DNA from: Planotetraspora phitsanulokensis
GTDB lineage: Bacteria > Actinomycetota > Actinomycetes > Streptosporangiales > Streptosporangiaceae
Direction of reading: 5' to 3'
Assembly: GCF_016863295.1 (NCBI RefSeq)
Contig: NZ_BOOP01000009.1
Span: 62,001 to 126,000, forward strand
Length of the DNA: 64,000 bases
The notes below the pieces were generated by a model. It was not told the origin of the DNA. It ran no database searches and worked only from the letters and a program-made list of their open reading frames with translations. Positions 16,162 through 25,494 of the stretch are shown here, piece after piece. The position numbers were made by a program, and so were the translations under genes. Numbering within the stretch: the stretch's first letter is position 1; every line of letters begins with the position of its first letter.

Positions 16162-17553
16162 GTGGAGAAGCCGGACTGGGCCGCACCCCTGACCGAGGCG
16201 TACGAAAGGTCATTGGGCTATCTGACGGCCCTGCCCGACCGGCCGGTGGGCAGCACGGCGAACCGGGCCGATCTGCTGGCGGCGCTCGGCGGGCCGTTAC
16301 CCGAGGGGCCGCAGGACGCTCGCGGCGTGGTCGCGGACCTGGCCCTGGCGGCCGAACCCGGTCTGGTGAACACGCCGAGCGGCCGCTTCTTCGGATTCGT
16401 CGTCGGCGGCGCGCACCCCGCGGCGCTGGCCGCGGACTGGCTCGCCACCACATGGGACCAGAACGCCTGCATGGCCGCGCTCGCCCCGGCCGCCTCCGCG
16501 GTGGAGGAGGTGGCCGGGGAGTGGCTGGTTCGGCTGTTCGGGCTGCCCGATCAGACCTCGGTGGGGTTCGTCACCGGCGGCCAGATGGCCAATTTCACCG
16601 CGCTGGCCGCCGCCCGGCACGAGATGTTGCGCCGGGCGGGCTGGGACGTCGAGGCCGACGGGCTGGCCGGGGCGCCTCGCCTGCGTGTGCTCGCGGGCCG
16701 GCATCGGCACAGCACCATCGACCGCGCCCTGCGATTCCTCGGGCTGGGCCGCAACGCGCTCGTCCCGGTCGAGACGGACGCCCAGGGGCGGATGCTTCCC
16801 GGCGCGCTCGCCGAGGCGCTCGCCGGCGGCGAAGGCCCGGCGATCGTCTGCGCCCAGGCCGGCGGCGTCAACACGGGCGCGTTCGACCCCATCGGGGACG
16901 TCTGCGCCGTCGCCCACGAAGCGGGGGCCTGGGTGCACGTCGACGGCGCGTTCGGGCTGTGGGCCGCGGCCGCCCCGCGGCTGCGCCACCTCACGGCGGG
17001 CGTCGAGCAGGCCGACTCGTGGGCCACCGACGCGCACAAGTGGCTCAACGTGCCCTATGACTCCGGCCTGGTCTTCTGCGCGCATCCGGAGGCGCACCAG
17101 GCCGCGATGGGCGTACGGGCCGGCTATCTCATCCACGGCGCCGACGGGGAACGCGACGCGCTCGACTACACGCCCGACTTCTCCCGCCGCGCCCGCGGGT
17201 TCGCCGTGTACGCCGCCCTTCGGTCGCTCGGGCGCACCGGCGTCGCCGACCTGGTGGAGCGGTGCTGCGCGCTGGCCGGCCGGTTCGCCGAGCGGCTGGC
17301 AGCCGACGACGGCGTGGAGGTGCTCAACGACGTGTCCCTCAACCAGGTGCTGGTGCGCTTCCTGTCCGCCGACGGCGACCACGACGGTCACACGCGCGCG
17401 GTGGTGGAACGCGTCCAGCGGGACGGAACCTGCTGGATGAGCGGGACGACCTGGGAGGGCCGGGCCGCCATGCGGATATCGGTCTCGAACTGGTCGACCG
17501 ACGAGGACGACGTGGACCGCTCGGTCGAGGCCATCCTCCGCTGCGCCCGGTGA
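16162..17553 (+). CDS. PLP-dependent group II decarboxylase
   Basis: 463-residue fold-type I pyridoxal-phosphate enzyme of the aromatic-L-amino-acid/glutamate decarboxylase group. Markers: the substrate-side GRFFGFVVGGAHP, GFVTGGQMANFTAL, HVDGAFG (Asp pairing with the PLP nitrogen) and the Schiff-base Lys in DAHKWLNVPYDSG. It would convert an amino acid to its amine and CO2; the substrate is not evident. GTG at 16162 gives the better spacing from AGGAGG; a GTG at 16159 is in frame too. Monocistronic, ending at a shared hairpin terminator. Confidence 0.88.
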   Translation: MEKPDWAAPLTEAYERSLGYLTALPDRPVGSTANRADLLAALGGPLPEGPQDARGVVADLALAAEPGLVNTPSGRFFGFVVGGAHPAALAADWLATTWDQNACMAALAPAASAVEEVAGEWLVRLFGLPDQTSVGFVTGGQMANFTALAAARHEMLRRAGWDVEADGLAGAPRLRVLAGRHRHSTIDRALRFLGLGRNALVPVETDAQGRMLPGALAEALAGGEGPAIVCAQAGGVNTGAFDPIGDVCAVAHEAGAWVHVDGAFGLWAAAAPRLRHLTAGVEQADSWATDAHKWLNVPYDSGLVFCAHPEAHQAAMGVRAGYLIHGADGERDALDYTPDFSRRARGFAVYAALRSLGRTGVADLVERCCALAGRFAERLAADDGVEVLNDVSLNQVLVRFLSADGDHDGHTRAVVERVQRDGTCWMSGTTWEGRAAMRISVSNWSTDEDDVDRSVEAILRCAR

Positions 17554-17559
17554 ACCGAG

Positions 17560-17589
17560 ACGGCCGCCGGTCGGAGGACCGGCGGCCGT
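17560..17589. terminator. Bidirectional hairpin terminator
   Basis: 13-bp perfect stem ACGGCCGCCGGTC / GACCGGCGGCCGT with a GGAG loop, between the convergent decarboxylase and carboxypeptidase genes. No U-tract, as usual in actinomycetes. Confidence 0.8.
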
Positions 17590-17613
17590 GCGGAACATCA
17601 GAACGGAGTGGGG

Positions 17614-18018
17614 TCAGCGGACGTCGCGGACCTTGACCGTCTCCTTGCGGTTGCCCTCGGTGTTGCCCGCGATGTCCACGGCGAACCAGCGGACCTCGGT
17701 GGTCTTGTCGACGGTGATCTGCTGCGCGCCCTCACGCATTCCCGCCGCGGCGAGCCTGGGCGAGTTCAGCGTCGGCCGGCTGCCGTCCAGCGTGTAGTAC
17801 ACGTTGGCCGGCTCGTCCAGCGTGAAGGTGAACGTGGCCGAGGAGTCGGTGCGGCCGGTCACCTCGAGCTTGGACTTCGGCCGGTCGTTGTCGTCGGAGA
17901 AGGACCGGGCGACCTCGAGGATGGCGATCTGGCCGTTGGCGAACTCCATCGCCTCCTCGTGGCCTTCGGCGAAGTCCGGCTGGAAGCCCACCGGCTCGAA
18001 CTGCTTGGTGGTGGCGTT
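17614..18018 (-). pseudogene. C-terminal part of the M14 carboxypeptidase separated by an in-frame TAA
   Basis: 134 codons continue in the same frame directly after the TAA at 18019-18021 of the upstream gene. The first part (VGFQPDFAEGHEEAMEFANG and onward) matches the expected final helix of an M14 carboxypeptidase domain. The rest is a chitobiase/beta-hexosaminidase C-terminal-type domain (YYTLDGSRPT, EVRWFAVDIAGN). A GTG at 17991 could begin a 125-residue product, but there is no signal peptide. I read this as the tail of one interrupted gene; restoring a sense codon such as TAC at 18019 would give an 807-residue protein. Confidence 0.8.
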
Positions 18019-20037
18019 TTAGACGTCCGCGCCCACCTCGAAGTCCCAGCCGATGATGCCGCGGTTGAACCAGTGCTCGTCGGCGCTGTTGCCCGCCGCC
18101 GAGTACAGAACGTCCGGGACCGGACCGGTCTGGCCGGGCCAGATGCCCGTGCCGCGCCACGCCTGCACCGCCGACAGGATGTGAGTGGAGGCGTCCCAGA
18201 AGTAGTTCTCCGTGCCGAAGTCGACCCGCGGCAGCAGCTCACGGCCGGCCGTCTTGTAGGCGCCCGGAGGCCACATGAAGTAGCCGCCGTAGGAGTGCGT
18301 GTTCATCGCGAACTTGATGTTCGGGTACTGGTGGGTCAACCACACCTCGTTGCGCGCCTCCGGCTCCGACAGCTCGGACGGACCGGCGAACGTGCCGCTG
18401 GTGCAGCTTGACGAGGCGCCGCTGTACCCGTCGAAGAACGAGCCGACGGTGAAGTTGCGGTTCAGGTCGACGCCCCACGAGTTGCGGGACGCCGGGTCCC
18501 CGGAGTTGGTGCCCGCGCAGTAGTTGGTCATGTTCTTGCGCTGCATGTTGTAGTCGTAGAAGCTGTACGTCCCGCCGTCGGGGTTGACCGTCGGCATGAT
18601 GAAGATGTCGAGGTTGTCGACCAGCTTCCTCGTCGCCGGGTCGCGGTCGTAGTTGCGCAGCAGGCGCTCGGCGGTCTCCACACAGGTCAGCGGCGTCACC
18701 CATTCACGGGCGTGCTCCTGGCAGTAGAGGAACACTCCGACCTTCGAGCCGTCGCGCTTCTTGCCGATGCGCAACACCTTCATCTGGAACGGATCCCGCG
18801 AGATGCTCGCCGGCGCCTTGAGGTTGTCGGTCAGCTTCGTCGCCGGAGCGGCGGCCACCAGGCCCGCGCCTACGTTGCCGCGGTAGGTCGACGCCGTCAG
18901 CAGCGCCGCGGCGGCCGTGTCGGCGTTGAGCGCGTCCACCACCTGACGGGCGGTGCTGCTGATCGCACCGGAGGCGTCGGTGGCCAGGTTGACCGTGACG
19001 TTCTTGCCGGCGACCGCGACGGACAGCGGGGCGGAGGCGGTGGCCGGCTGCGTCAGCGTCACGCCGATGTCGTTGCCGCCCTCACTTCCGTACGCCTTGG
19101 AGGTCACGTATAGGGTGCTCGCGGCGGCAGTCCCGAACTGCGCCTGAGCGGCGCGGCGGTAGCCGTTCGTCTTGTTCGGCAGGTCGATGATCTCCGAGAT
19201 CTTCGGGAACTGCCGGGCCAGCGAGCTGATGCGACCTGTGACCTCGGTGGGATCCATGTAGTGGTCGACGAAGTCCTCGACGTAGTGCTTGCTCGGCGGT
19301 TTGCGCTTCTCACCGAGCCACTTGTTCACCGGCACGGTGACCGAGCCCCCGCGACTGCTGGTGATGGTCACCTTGGTGGGCGCGGCGGTGATCGCCAGCG
19401 GTGCGCTGAACCGGTGGTACATGTACTGACCGGCGTCGGTGAAGCGCGACATCGTCGCCGTGCCGCCGGAGTCGGGGGCGGTCTTCGGGCCGCTGTCCCA
19501 GGTCGCCGTGAGCACCGTCTCGGCGTCCGTGGCGCTCGACTTGACCTCCACCGAGAGGAAGCGCTGGTCGTCGAGGCTGGTGAACCATTCGGCGCGCAGC
19601 GGGGTCAGGGTGTCGGTCTCAACGGCCGCCGCCGCGGCCGACTTCATCGCGGACTTCCGCTCGGCCTGGTTCTGCGCGTAGTCCGACTGGTCGGAGATCG
19701 CGCCCCGGACGTCGAAGCCCTGGTCGCGAAGGTCCTGTGCCTCCTGCGGGCTGAGCACCGCGTGGACCTCGATGCCGTTGTCCAGCGGCTTCTTGTATTC
19801 GGCCAGGTCCACGCCCATGGAGTTGAGCCGGTCGACCGCGTCCTGGTCGGGGACGACGATGCGGAGCAGCGCCACACCGTTCTGGTCGGTGCTGGGCTGC
19901 CGATCCGGCACGACCTGGCCGGCCTGCGGAGAGGGATCGGCGAGAACCGGGTTCGGACTGAGAGTGAGGGTGAGGGCAATGGGCAGGGCGAGTACGACCG
20001 CTACGCGGCCAACCCTGCCATTGATGGAACGCCCCAT
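18019..20037 (-). CDS. Secreted M14 zinc carboxypeptidase, prematurely stopped
   Basis: 672 residues from the ATG at 20037 (GGAGGAA seven bases upstream). Signal peptide (about 1-33), propeptide region, then the M14 domain. Zinc ligands are H442/E445 in CQEHAREW and H581 in NTHSYGGYF; the likely catalytic Glu is E667 in GWDFEVG. About 115 residues (TSKAYGSEGGNDIGV and onward) are inserted inside the domain before PFQMKVLRIG. The frame ends in TAA six codons after E667, removing the last helix and the C-terminal accessory domain, which still exist in frame downstream. Possibilities: a genuine nonsense mutation, a sequencing error, or readthrough. Secreted metallopeptidase of this kind would help extracellular protein digestion. 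Confidence 0.85.
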   Translation of the reverse strand: MGRSINGRVGRVAVVLALPIALTLTLSPNPVLADPSPQAGQVVPDRQPSTDQNGVALLRIVVPDQDAVDRLNSMGVDLAEYKKPLDNGIEVHAVLSPQEAQDLRDQGFDVRGAISDQSDYAQNQAERKSAMKSAAAAAVETDTLTPLRAEWFTSLDDQRFLSVEVKSSATDAETVLTATWDSGPKTAPDSGGTATMSRFTDAGQYMYHRFSAPLAITAAPTKVTITSSRGGSVTVPVNKWLGEKRKPPSKHYVEDFVDHYMDPTEVTGRISSLARQFPKISEIIDLPNKTNGYRRAAQAQFGTAAASTLYVTSKAYGSEGGNDIGVTLTQPATASAPLSVAVAGKNVTVNLATDASGAISSTARQVVDALNADTAAAALLTASTYRGNVGAGLVAAAPATKLTDNLKAPASISRDPFQMKVLRIGKKRDGSKVGVFLYCQEHAREWVTPLTCVETAERLLRNYDRDPATRKLVDNLDIFIMPTVNPDGGTYSFYDYNMQRKNMTNYCAGTNSGDPASRNSWGVDLNRNFTVGSFFDGYSGASSSCTSGTFAGPSELSEPEARNEVWLTHQYPNIKFAMNTHSYGGYFMWPPGAYKTAGRELLPRVDFGTENYFWDASTHILSAVQAWRGTGIWPGQTGPVPDVLYSAAGNSADEHWFNRGIIGWDFEVGADV

Positions 20038-20270
20038 GACAGATTCCTCCAGTTGGCACACGGTTTCCCGGGGAGGGGGTTATCCCGGCAGAATGTGCAC
20101 AATTGTCATGATCTTCGCTAAGCGGAGAATAATCGTCAAGGGTCCCAATATCCATATTTGGTGCGTCCGGTAATGTAACAGAATCTTTATCTAGAACTTA
20201 TGGACCATGGTCAAATTTCGCGATAAAGGAATGCTTTCCGGGTAATTCACGACCGCTACGCTCAGCGAGC

Positions 20271-20813
20271 ATGAATACCGAAGACGTGTGGCGTCTCGTC
20301 GACGAGGCGCGATCGGGGCTCGACGAGGAGGCGCGCGGCGATGCCGACGCGGTGGCCGGGCGGATGGTCGGCCTACTGTCCCGGCGAACACCCGCCGAGA
20401 TCGTCGCCTTCGCGCAGCCCCTGTGGGACCTGCTCACCGCCTCCTATCGGGCCGACCTGTGGGCGGCGGCATACGTGATCAACGGCGGGGCCTCCGACGA
20501 CGGCTTCGACTACTTCCGCGGCTGGCTCGTCGCCCAGGGCGAGGAGGTGTACGGCCAGGCGGTCGCGGACCCCGATTCCCTCGCCGGCCTGCCCGCCGTC
20601 GAGCGCGCCCACGCACGGGAGGAGGACATCGAGGGTGCCGACGTCCTCGGCGTGGCGTGGAACGCCCATCTGGCCGTCACCGGCGAGGAACTGCCCGACG
20701 GGGCGTTCACGATCCGTCATCCCCGGCTCGATCCGGACTGGGACTTCGACTTCGACGACGAGGACGAGATGCGGCGCCGCCTCCCCCGTCTGACGGCCCT
20801 CTACTACGGGTGA
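20271..20813 (+). CDS. DUF4240 domain protein
   Basis: 180 residues beginning MNTEDVWRLVDEAR, matching the DUF4240 family (NGGASDDGFDYFRGWLVAQG is its core). Function unknown; cytoplasmic, with no signal or TM. The C-terminus is very acidic (DWDFDFDDEDEMRRRL). The 20038-20270 space upstream is AT-rich for this genome and must hold divergent promoters for this gene and the M14 gene. It overlaps the next gene by 4 bp (GTGA), so the two are coupled. Confidence 0.8.
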   Translation: MNTEDVWRLVDEARSGLDEEARGDADAVAGRMVGLLSRRTPAEIVAFAQPLWDLLTASYRADLWAAAYVINGGASDDGFDYFRGWLVAQGEEVYGQAVADPDSLAGLPAVERAHAREEDIEGADVLGVAWNAHLAVTGEELPDGAFTIRHPRLDPDWDFDFDDEDEMRRRLPRLTALYYG

Positions 20814-21184
20814 CCGGGCCCGCGCCGGCCCGCGATGTGCTGACGACGCTTCGCCGGGAGTTCGACGCCGACGACGACACGTTCCTGCTGAAGCTGCGGG
20901 GCAGTCAGCTCGAATGGGACAAGGACGCCTTCAGCCGACTGGAACAGGCGATGCGCGCGACCTGCGAGCTGTTCCAGGGGCGTGACCGGCTGGACCGCTG
21001 GATCGCCGAGGGCTTCTACGAGGTTTCACACTTCGTAAGAGGCTGGACCTCCCATCCGCACTTCCCGCGGCCGAAGCCCGACGAGTACTACGACGCGTGC
21101 CTGGAACGGCTCGACGACCTCGCCGACTGGTTCTTCCGCGGAGTTCACAATTACATCGAGCCGCACACCTGGCCAGACCTCTGA
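20810..21184 (+). CDS. Hypothetical protein coupled to the DUF4240 gene
   Basis: 124 residues from the GTG at 20810: an N-terminal LRREFDADDDTFLLKLRG segment, and a C-terminal region rich in aromatic residues (YEVSHFVRGWTSHPHF, LADWFFRGVHNYIEP). No TM or signal. I do not recognise a named family. Overlap with the DUF4240 stop implies co-translation and perhaps a shared complex. Confidence 0.7.
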   Translation: MTGPAPARDVLTTLRREFDADDDTFLLKLRGSQLEWDKDAFSRLEQAMRATCELFQGRDRLDRWIAEGFYEVSHFVRGWTSHPHFPRPKPDEYYDACLERLDDLADWFFRGVHNYIEPHTWPDL

Positions 21185-21319
21185 CCGCCGCCCCCGGGAC
21201 AGGGCATTCGGGTGGCGCCGCCGACACGACATCGCATGTTCACGCTGTTGCGTGACACAGGTCGTTTGACCGATCTACGTTCCGGCTGATGACTCTTGAT
21301 CGTCAACCCGGAGGTGGAC

Positions 21320-22489
21320 GTGGACCGAAGGACCGTGCTTCGAGCTGCCGTCGTCGGAGTGGGAGGAGCGGCGTTCTCCGGAGCGTTGTGGGGTGAGGCC
21401 TTCGGCGCCGTCGCCCAGCCCGGGCCGAGCCCGTACGGAGACCTGCTGGCCGCCGACGGCGACGGCATCCAGCTCCCGTCGGGGTTCACCAGCCGGGTGA
21501 TCGCCCGTTCTGGGCGGCAGGTGGCCGGCTACACCTGGCACTGGGCGCCGGACGGCGGGGCCTGCTTCCCCGACGGCAACGGATGGATCTACGTGTCCAA
21601 CTCCGAGATCCCGCTGGTCGGCGGCGCGTCGGCGGTCCGCTTCTCGGCCGACGGCACCATCCAGTCGGCCTACCGGATCCTGTCGGAGACGAACCTCAAC
21701 TGCGCGGGCGGAGCCACCCCGTGGGGCACCTGGCTGTCCTGCGAGGAGATCGCCCTCGGCCGGGTCTTCGAGACCTGGCCCGGCGGCGGCCGGAGCGGCG
21801 AGGAGCGCACCCGGATGGGCCGCTTCAAGCATGAGGCGGCGGCCTGCGACCCGGTGCGCCAGGTGGTGTACCTCACCGAGGACGAGGAGGACGGCTGCTT
21901 CTACCGGTTCATCCCCGACACGTGGGGTGACCTCCGCACCGGGCGACTCCAGGTGCTCTGCGCGCCCTCCGGCCAGATCACGGGCCCGGTCACCTGGCAG
22001 GACATTCCCGACCGCGACGGCTTCCCCGTCGCCACGCGACGTCAGGTCGGCGCCGCCAAGCACTTCGACGGCGGCGAGGGCTGCTGGTACGAGAACGGCG
22101 TCTGCTACTTCACCACGAAGGGCGACAACCGGGTGTGGAGCTACGACGCGGTCGGCTCCGTGCTCGACCTGGCCTACGACGACTCGCTGGTGACCGGCGG
22201 GTCCGCACCTCTCACCGGGGTGGACAACATCACCGGCGCCCCCACCAGCCGCGACCTGTTCGTCGCCGAGGACGGCGGGAACATGGAGATCAACGTCATC
22301 ACCCCCGAGGGGGTCGTGGCGCCGTTCCTGCGGATCCTGGGCCAGTCCTCCTCGGAGATCACCGGCCCCGCGTTCTCCCCGGACGGCAGGCGGCTCTACT
22401 TCTCCTCCCAGCGCGGCACCTCGGGCTCCTCCACCGGCAGTGGCGGCATCACCTACGAGGTGACCGGCCCCTTCCGCTCCCAGGCCTGA
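21320..22489 (+). CDS. Tat-exported PhoX/DUF839-family phosphatase-like protein
   Basis: 389 residues. The N-terminus carries a twin-arginine signal (DRRTVLRAAVVGVGG), so the folded protein is exported. The remainder is the DUF839/PhoX beta-propeller: WHWAPDGGACF, YVSNSEIP, GTWLSCEE, FKHEAAACD, YLTEDEEDGCFYRF and FTTKGDNRVW. PhoX enzymes are Ca/Fe-dependent alkaline phosphatases releasing phosphate from organic esters. GTG at 21320 is chosen because CCGGAGG lies seven bases upstream and it places the RR motif next to the N-terminus. The GDPD gene that follows fits a phosphate-scavenging pair. Confidence 0.82.
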   Translation: MDRRTVLRAAVVGVGGAAFSGALWGEAFGAVAQPGPSPYGDLLAADGDGIQLPSGFTSRVIARSGRQVAGYTWHWAPDGGACFPDGNGWIYVSNSEIPLVGGASAVRFSADGTIQSAYRILSETNLNCAGGATPWGTWLSCEEIALGRVFETWPGGGRSGEERTRMGRFKHEAAACDPVRQVVYLTEDEEDGCFYRFIPDTWGDLRTGRLQVLCAPSGQITGPVTWQDIPDRDGFPVATRRQVGAAKHFDGGEGCWYENGVCYFTTKGDNRVWSYDAVGSVLDLAYDDSLVTGGSAPLTGVDNITGAPTSRDLFVAEDGGNMEINVITPEGVVAPFLRILGQSSSEITGPAFSPDGRRLYFSSQRGTSGSSTGSGGITYEVTGPFRSQA

Positions 22490-22725
22490 CCACGTCCGTG
22501 AGCCGACGCGGGCGGGAGCCGTCCCGGACGTGAACAAGAAGGTGGTCGCGCCTTCCCCGGACGTTTCCCCAGGTGTCACGGATCATCGGCAGGTTGGGAA
22601 CGTGGCCGCGCCGGCCCGGGTCTCGCGAAGAACCGGGCCGCCGCGCCGCACCAGCAGTCTGAATCGACTCCCGCGCCACACCGTCCGGGGCAGGCCCCCT
22701 TCCGCACACGGACCAGGAGACGCAC

Positions 22726-23790
22726 GTGAACAGGCTCCGCATCACCGCCGCGGCCTTATTGGCCGGAGCGACCGTAGTGGCCCTCGCAGGCCCGGCGCTC
22801 GCGACCTCGCCGGGAAAGCACCACCGCGAGGATTTCGACCTGCAGGCCCACCGCGGCGGCCTCGGCCTCGTCGTGGAGAGCACCCTCGACTCCTTCGCCA
22901 ACGGGCTGCGCGTCGGCGTCAGCACGCTGGAACTGGACATCCAGATCACCGAGGACGGCAAGGCCGTCGTCACCCATGACCGCAGGATCGACGGCCGCAA
23001 GTGCCAGGACACCGGCCCTGCGTTCCCCGGCGACGCCGAGTATCCCTACGTCGGCAAGTACGTGAACACGCTCACCCTCGCCCAGGTCAGAACCCTGGAC
23101 TGCGGGTCGAAGACGCTGCCCGACTTCCCCGGGCAGCGGCCCGCTCCCGGTGCCCGGATGCCGCTGCTGAGCGAGGTGTTCGACCTGGTCAAGCGGTTCC
23201 ACGCGCACGACGTGACGCTGAACGTCGAGACCAAGGTCGAGGCGGGCGCGCCGTCGGAGACCGCGCCGCGTGAGCAGTTCGTCCAGGTCGCCGTGCGGGA
23301 GATCCGCCGCGCCCACATGCTCAAGCAGGTCACGATCCAGAGCTTCGACTGGGGCTCGCTCATGCGCATGCGGAAGGTCGAACCGCGGCTTCCGCTGGTG
23401 GCTCTCACCAACTACGACTTCCTCCAGACCGGCCAGCCGGGCGCGTCACCGTGGCTGGGCAGCATCGACATCGACGCCTTCGGCGGCGACCCGCTGAAGG
23501 CGGTCAAGTCGTTCGGCGCCGAGGCCTTCTCCCCCGTCCACGGGTTCCCGCAGAACGGGAAGGTGACCGACCCCGGCTACCGCCCCTACGTGACGAAGGC
23601 CATGGTCGACGAGGCCCACCGGCTCGGCCTGAAGGTGATCCCCTGGACCGTCGACGACGAGCCCACCATGAACAAGCTCATCGACGACGGCGTCGACGGC
23701 CTCATCACCGACTACCCCGACCGTCTGCGCGCGGTGATCGCCGACAGGGGCTTCTCGCTGCCCCGGCAGTACCGGGGCCCTCGAGGCTGA
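22726..23790 (+). CDS. Secreted glycerophosphodiester phosphodiesterase
   Basis: 354 residues with a signal peptide (about 1-27, ending ALA-TS) and a full GDPD TIM barrel. The catalytic His and metal residues appear in LQAHRGGLG, ESTLDSFANG, LELDIQITEDGK and VVTHD; the C-terminal DGLITDYPDRLR closes the barrel. It hydrolyses glycerophosphodiesters to glycerol-3-phosphate and an alcohol outside the cell. GTG start at 22726 after GGAGACGC. No gene was seen in the 236-bp gap upstream. Confidence 0.92.
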   Translation: MNRLRITAAALLAGATVVALAGPALATSPGKHHREDFDLQAHRGGLGLVVESTLDSFANGLRVGVSTLELDIQITEDGKAVVTHDRRIDGRKCQDTGPAFPGDAEYPYVGKYVNTLTLAQVRTLDCGSKTLPDFPGQRPAPGARMPLLSEVFDLVKRFHAHDVTLNVETKVEAGAPSETAPREQFVQVAVREIRRAHMLKQVTIQSFDWGSLMRMRKVEPRLPLVALTNYDFLQTGQPGASPWLGSIDIDAFGGDPLKAVKSFGAEAFSPVHGFPQNGKVTDPGYRPYVTKAMVDEAHRLGLKVIPWTVDDEPTMNKLIDDGVDGLITDYPDRLRAVIADRGFSLPRQYRGPRG

Positions 23791-23800
23791 CCCCCGGCGC

Positions 23801-23828
23801 GCCCACGCAGGCCTCCGCCTGCGTGGGC
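23801..23828. terminator. Bidirectional hairpin terminator
   Basis: 12-bp perfect stem GCCCACGCAGGC / GCCTGCGTGGGC with a four-base loop, between the stops of the convergent GDPD and aldo/keto reductase genes. Confidence 0.8.
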
Positions 23829-23836
23829 ACCCGGCG

Positions 23837-24730
23837 TCACGCGTCGAGCGCGGCCAGGTCGTCGGGTGTCAGGCGGATCCGCCCGGCGGCCATGTTCTCC
23901 TCGAGGTGGTCGAGGGAGCCGGTGCCGGGGATCGCGAGCATCACGGGTGAGCTCGCCAGCAGCCATGCGAGCGCGACCTGCGGCATCGTGGCCCGGTGGC
24001 GGTCCATGACGCCGGCGAGACGGGCCGCGTCGATCGGCCGCCGACCGCCTCCGAGCGGGAAGAAGGGCACGAAGGCGATCCCGGCCTCCTCACATCGGTC
24101 CAGGACCTCGGCGTCGCCCCGGTCCTGCACATGGAAGCTGTTCTGCACGGCCGCCACCGGCGCGATCCGCTGCGCCTCGGCCAGCTGGGCGGAGTCGACG
24201 TTGCTCACGCCGAGGTGCCTGATCAGCCCTTCCTCGCGCAACTCGGCCAGGGCCGCGAACCGGTCGGAGATCGGCACTCCACCGGGGGCGTTCAGGCCCC
24301 CCACACGCAGGTAGACCAGGTCGAGCCGGTCCACGCCGAGGCTGCGCAGGTTGTCCTCCACGAGCTCGCGCAGTTGCGCAGGGCCGGCCTCACCGCTCGG
24401 CACTCCCTCCGGGCCGAGCAGCGGCCCCACCTTCGTCGCGATCACAAGCCCGTCCCCGTACGGCGCGAGCGCCGTACGGATCAGGTCGTTGGCCGCCACG
24501 CCGCCCCGGCGGTAGAACCAGGCCGTGTCGATGTGGTTCACGCCCAGTTCGACCGCGCGGCGCAGGACCGCGACACCGGTCTCCGGGTCGCGGGCGGGGC
24601 CCGCGAAGGTGCCGGTCGGCAGTCGCATCGCGCCGAAACCGAGCCGGTGAACCGGCAGGTCTCCGCCGAGGCGGAAGTCCCCCGTGAGCGCGGCGGGGGA
24701 AATCGGGTCTGAATATCCGTTCGTCGTCAT
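23837..24730 (-). CDS. Aldo/keto reductase
   Basis: 297-residue NADPH-dependent oxidoreductase of the AKR superfamily. Visible elements: RLGFGAMRLPTG, the active-site Asp and Tyr region NHIDTAWFYRRGG, the Lys in VIATKVGP, and the C-terminal cofactor-binding part (VMLAIPGTGSLDHLEENMAAG). Substrate unknown. The ATG at 24730 has GGAGG about 14 bases upstream. It is divergent from an HTH regulator with 86 bp between starts, which is the likely control arrangement. Confidence 0.9.
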   Translation of the reverse strand: MTTNGYSDPISPAALTGDFRLGGDLPVHRLGFGAMRLPTGTFAGPARDPETGVAVLRRAVELGVNHIDTAWFYRRGGVAANDLIRTALAPYGDGLVIATKVGPLLGPEGVPSGEAGPAQLRELVEDNLRSLGVDRLDLVYLRVGGLNAPGGVPISDRFAALAELREEGLIRHLGVSNVDSAQLAEAQRIAPVAAVQNSFHVQDRGDAEVLDRCEEAGIAFVPFFPLGGGRRPIDAARLAGVMDRHRATMPQVALAWLLASSPVMLAIPGTGSLDHLEENMAAGRIRLTPDDLAALDA

Positions 24731-24816
24731 GCAGGCAAGATTCCCCCTCCGGTGGGAGGCGGGGCCACGCGATGGCAACAAGCTGCCACCTCAGCCGGTC
24801 CGCTCATAATGGACGA

Positions 24817-25482
24817 ATGACTCCCGACCAGGTCATCACCGTACGCGGCGACGCGGAACTCGTCGCTCGCGCGGGTCACCTCTTCACCGGCGCCCGGCAC
24901 GAGTTCGTGTGCGCGGCGCGCGACCTGAACACGTGGTCGCAGCCCGAGGCGCGGCAGGCGATCAGCGGCCGGATGCACGCGAACGGCACGGCCGGCTTCG
25001 TGGTGCGCAAGCTGCTCACCCCGGCCGCCCTCGCCGACGAGGCGTCACGGCGGCACCTGGACCAGGTCACGGCCGCGGGCGGCCGGGTGCGGATCAGCTC
25101 GGCGCCGCTCCCCCACGAGACGATCATCATCGACGGGCGGGTGATGATCCTCGCGGGCCCCGACGCTCCGGGCCCGCGCGAGTTCACCGTCACCACCTCG
25201 CCCGCGCTCGTCGGCGGTGTGCACGCCCTCTTCCGCGCCGCGTGGGACAGCGCCGCCGACCTGGCCGCCTATCTCTCCGGCGACCGGCCCCACCTCGACG
25301 ACGACGACCGGGCGGTCCTGCGCGCTCTGGGCGCCGGATACACCGACGAGACGGCGGCCCGGCGCCTCGGCCTGTCCCTGCGCACCTACCGCAGACGGGT
25401 CGCCGAGCTCATGGCCACGCTGGAGGCCGACTCCCGGTTCCAGGCCGGGTTCCGCGCGGGCGAACTCGGTCTCACCGGTTAG
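24817..25482 (+). CDS. TrmB-like/LuxR-type HTH transcriptional regulator
   Basis: 221 residues. The N-terminal and middle part (GHLFTGARHEFVCAARDLNTW, HETIIIDGRVMILAG) resembles the phospholipase-D-like effector domain of TrmB-type regulators. The C-terminus is a LuxR-type helix-turn-helix (ALGAGYTDETAARRLGLSL, RTYRRRVAELMATL). Divergent from the aldo/keto reductase gene and likely its regulator; the ligand is unknown. Confidence 0.8.
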   Translation: MTPDQVITVRGDAELVARAGHLFTGARHEFVCAARDLNTWSQPEARQAISGRMHANGTAGFVVRKLLTPAALADEASRRHLDQVTAAGGRVRISSAPLPHETIIIDGRVMILAGPDAPGPREFTVTTSPALVGGVHALFRAAWDSAADLAAYLSGDRPHLDDDDRAVLRALGAGYTDETAARRLGLSLRTYRRRVAELMATLEADSRFQAGFRAGELGLTG

Positions 25483-25494
25483 CGACCTCACCGG

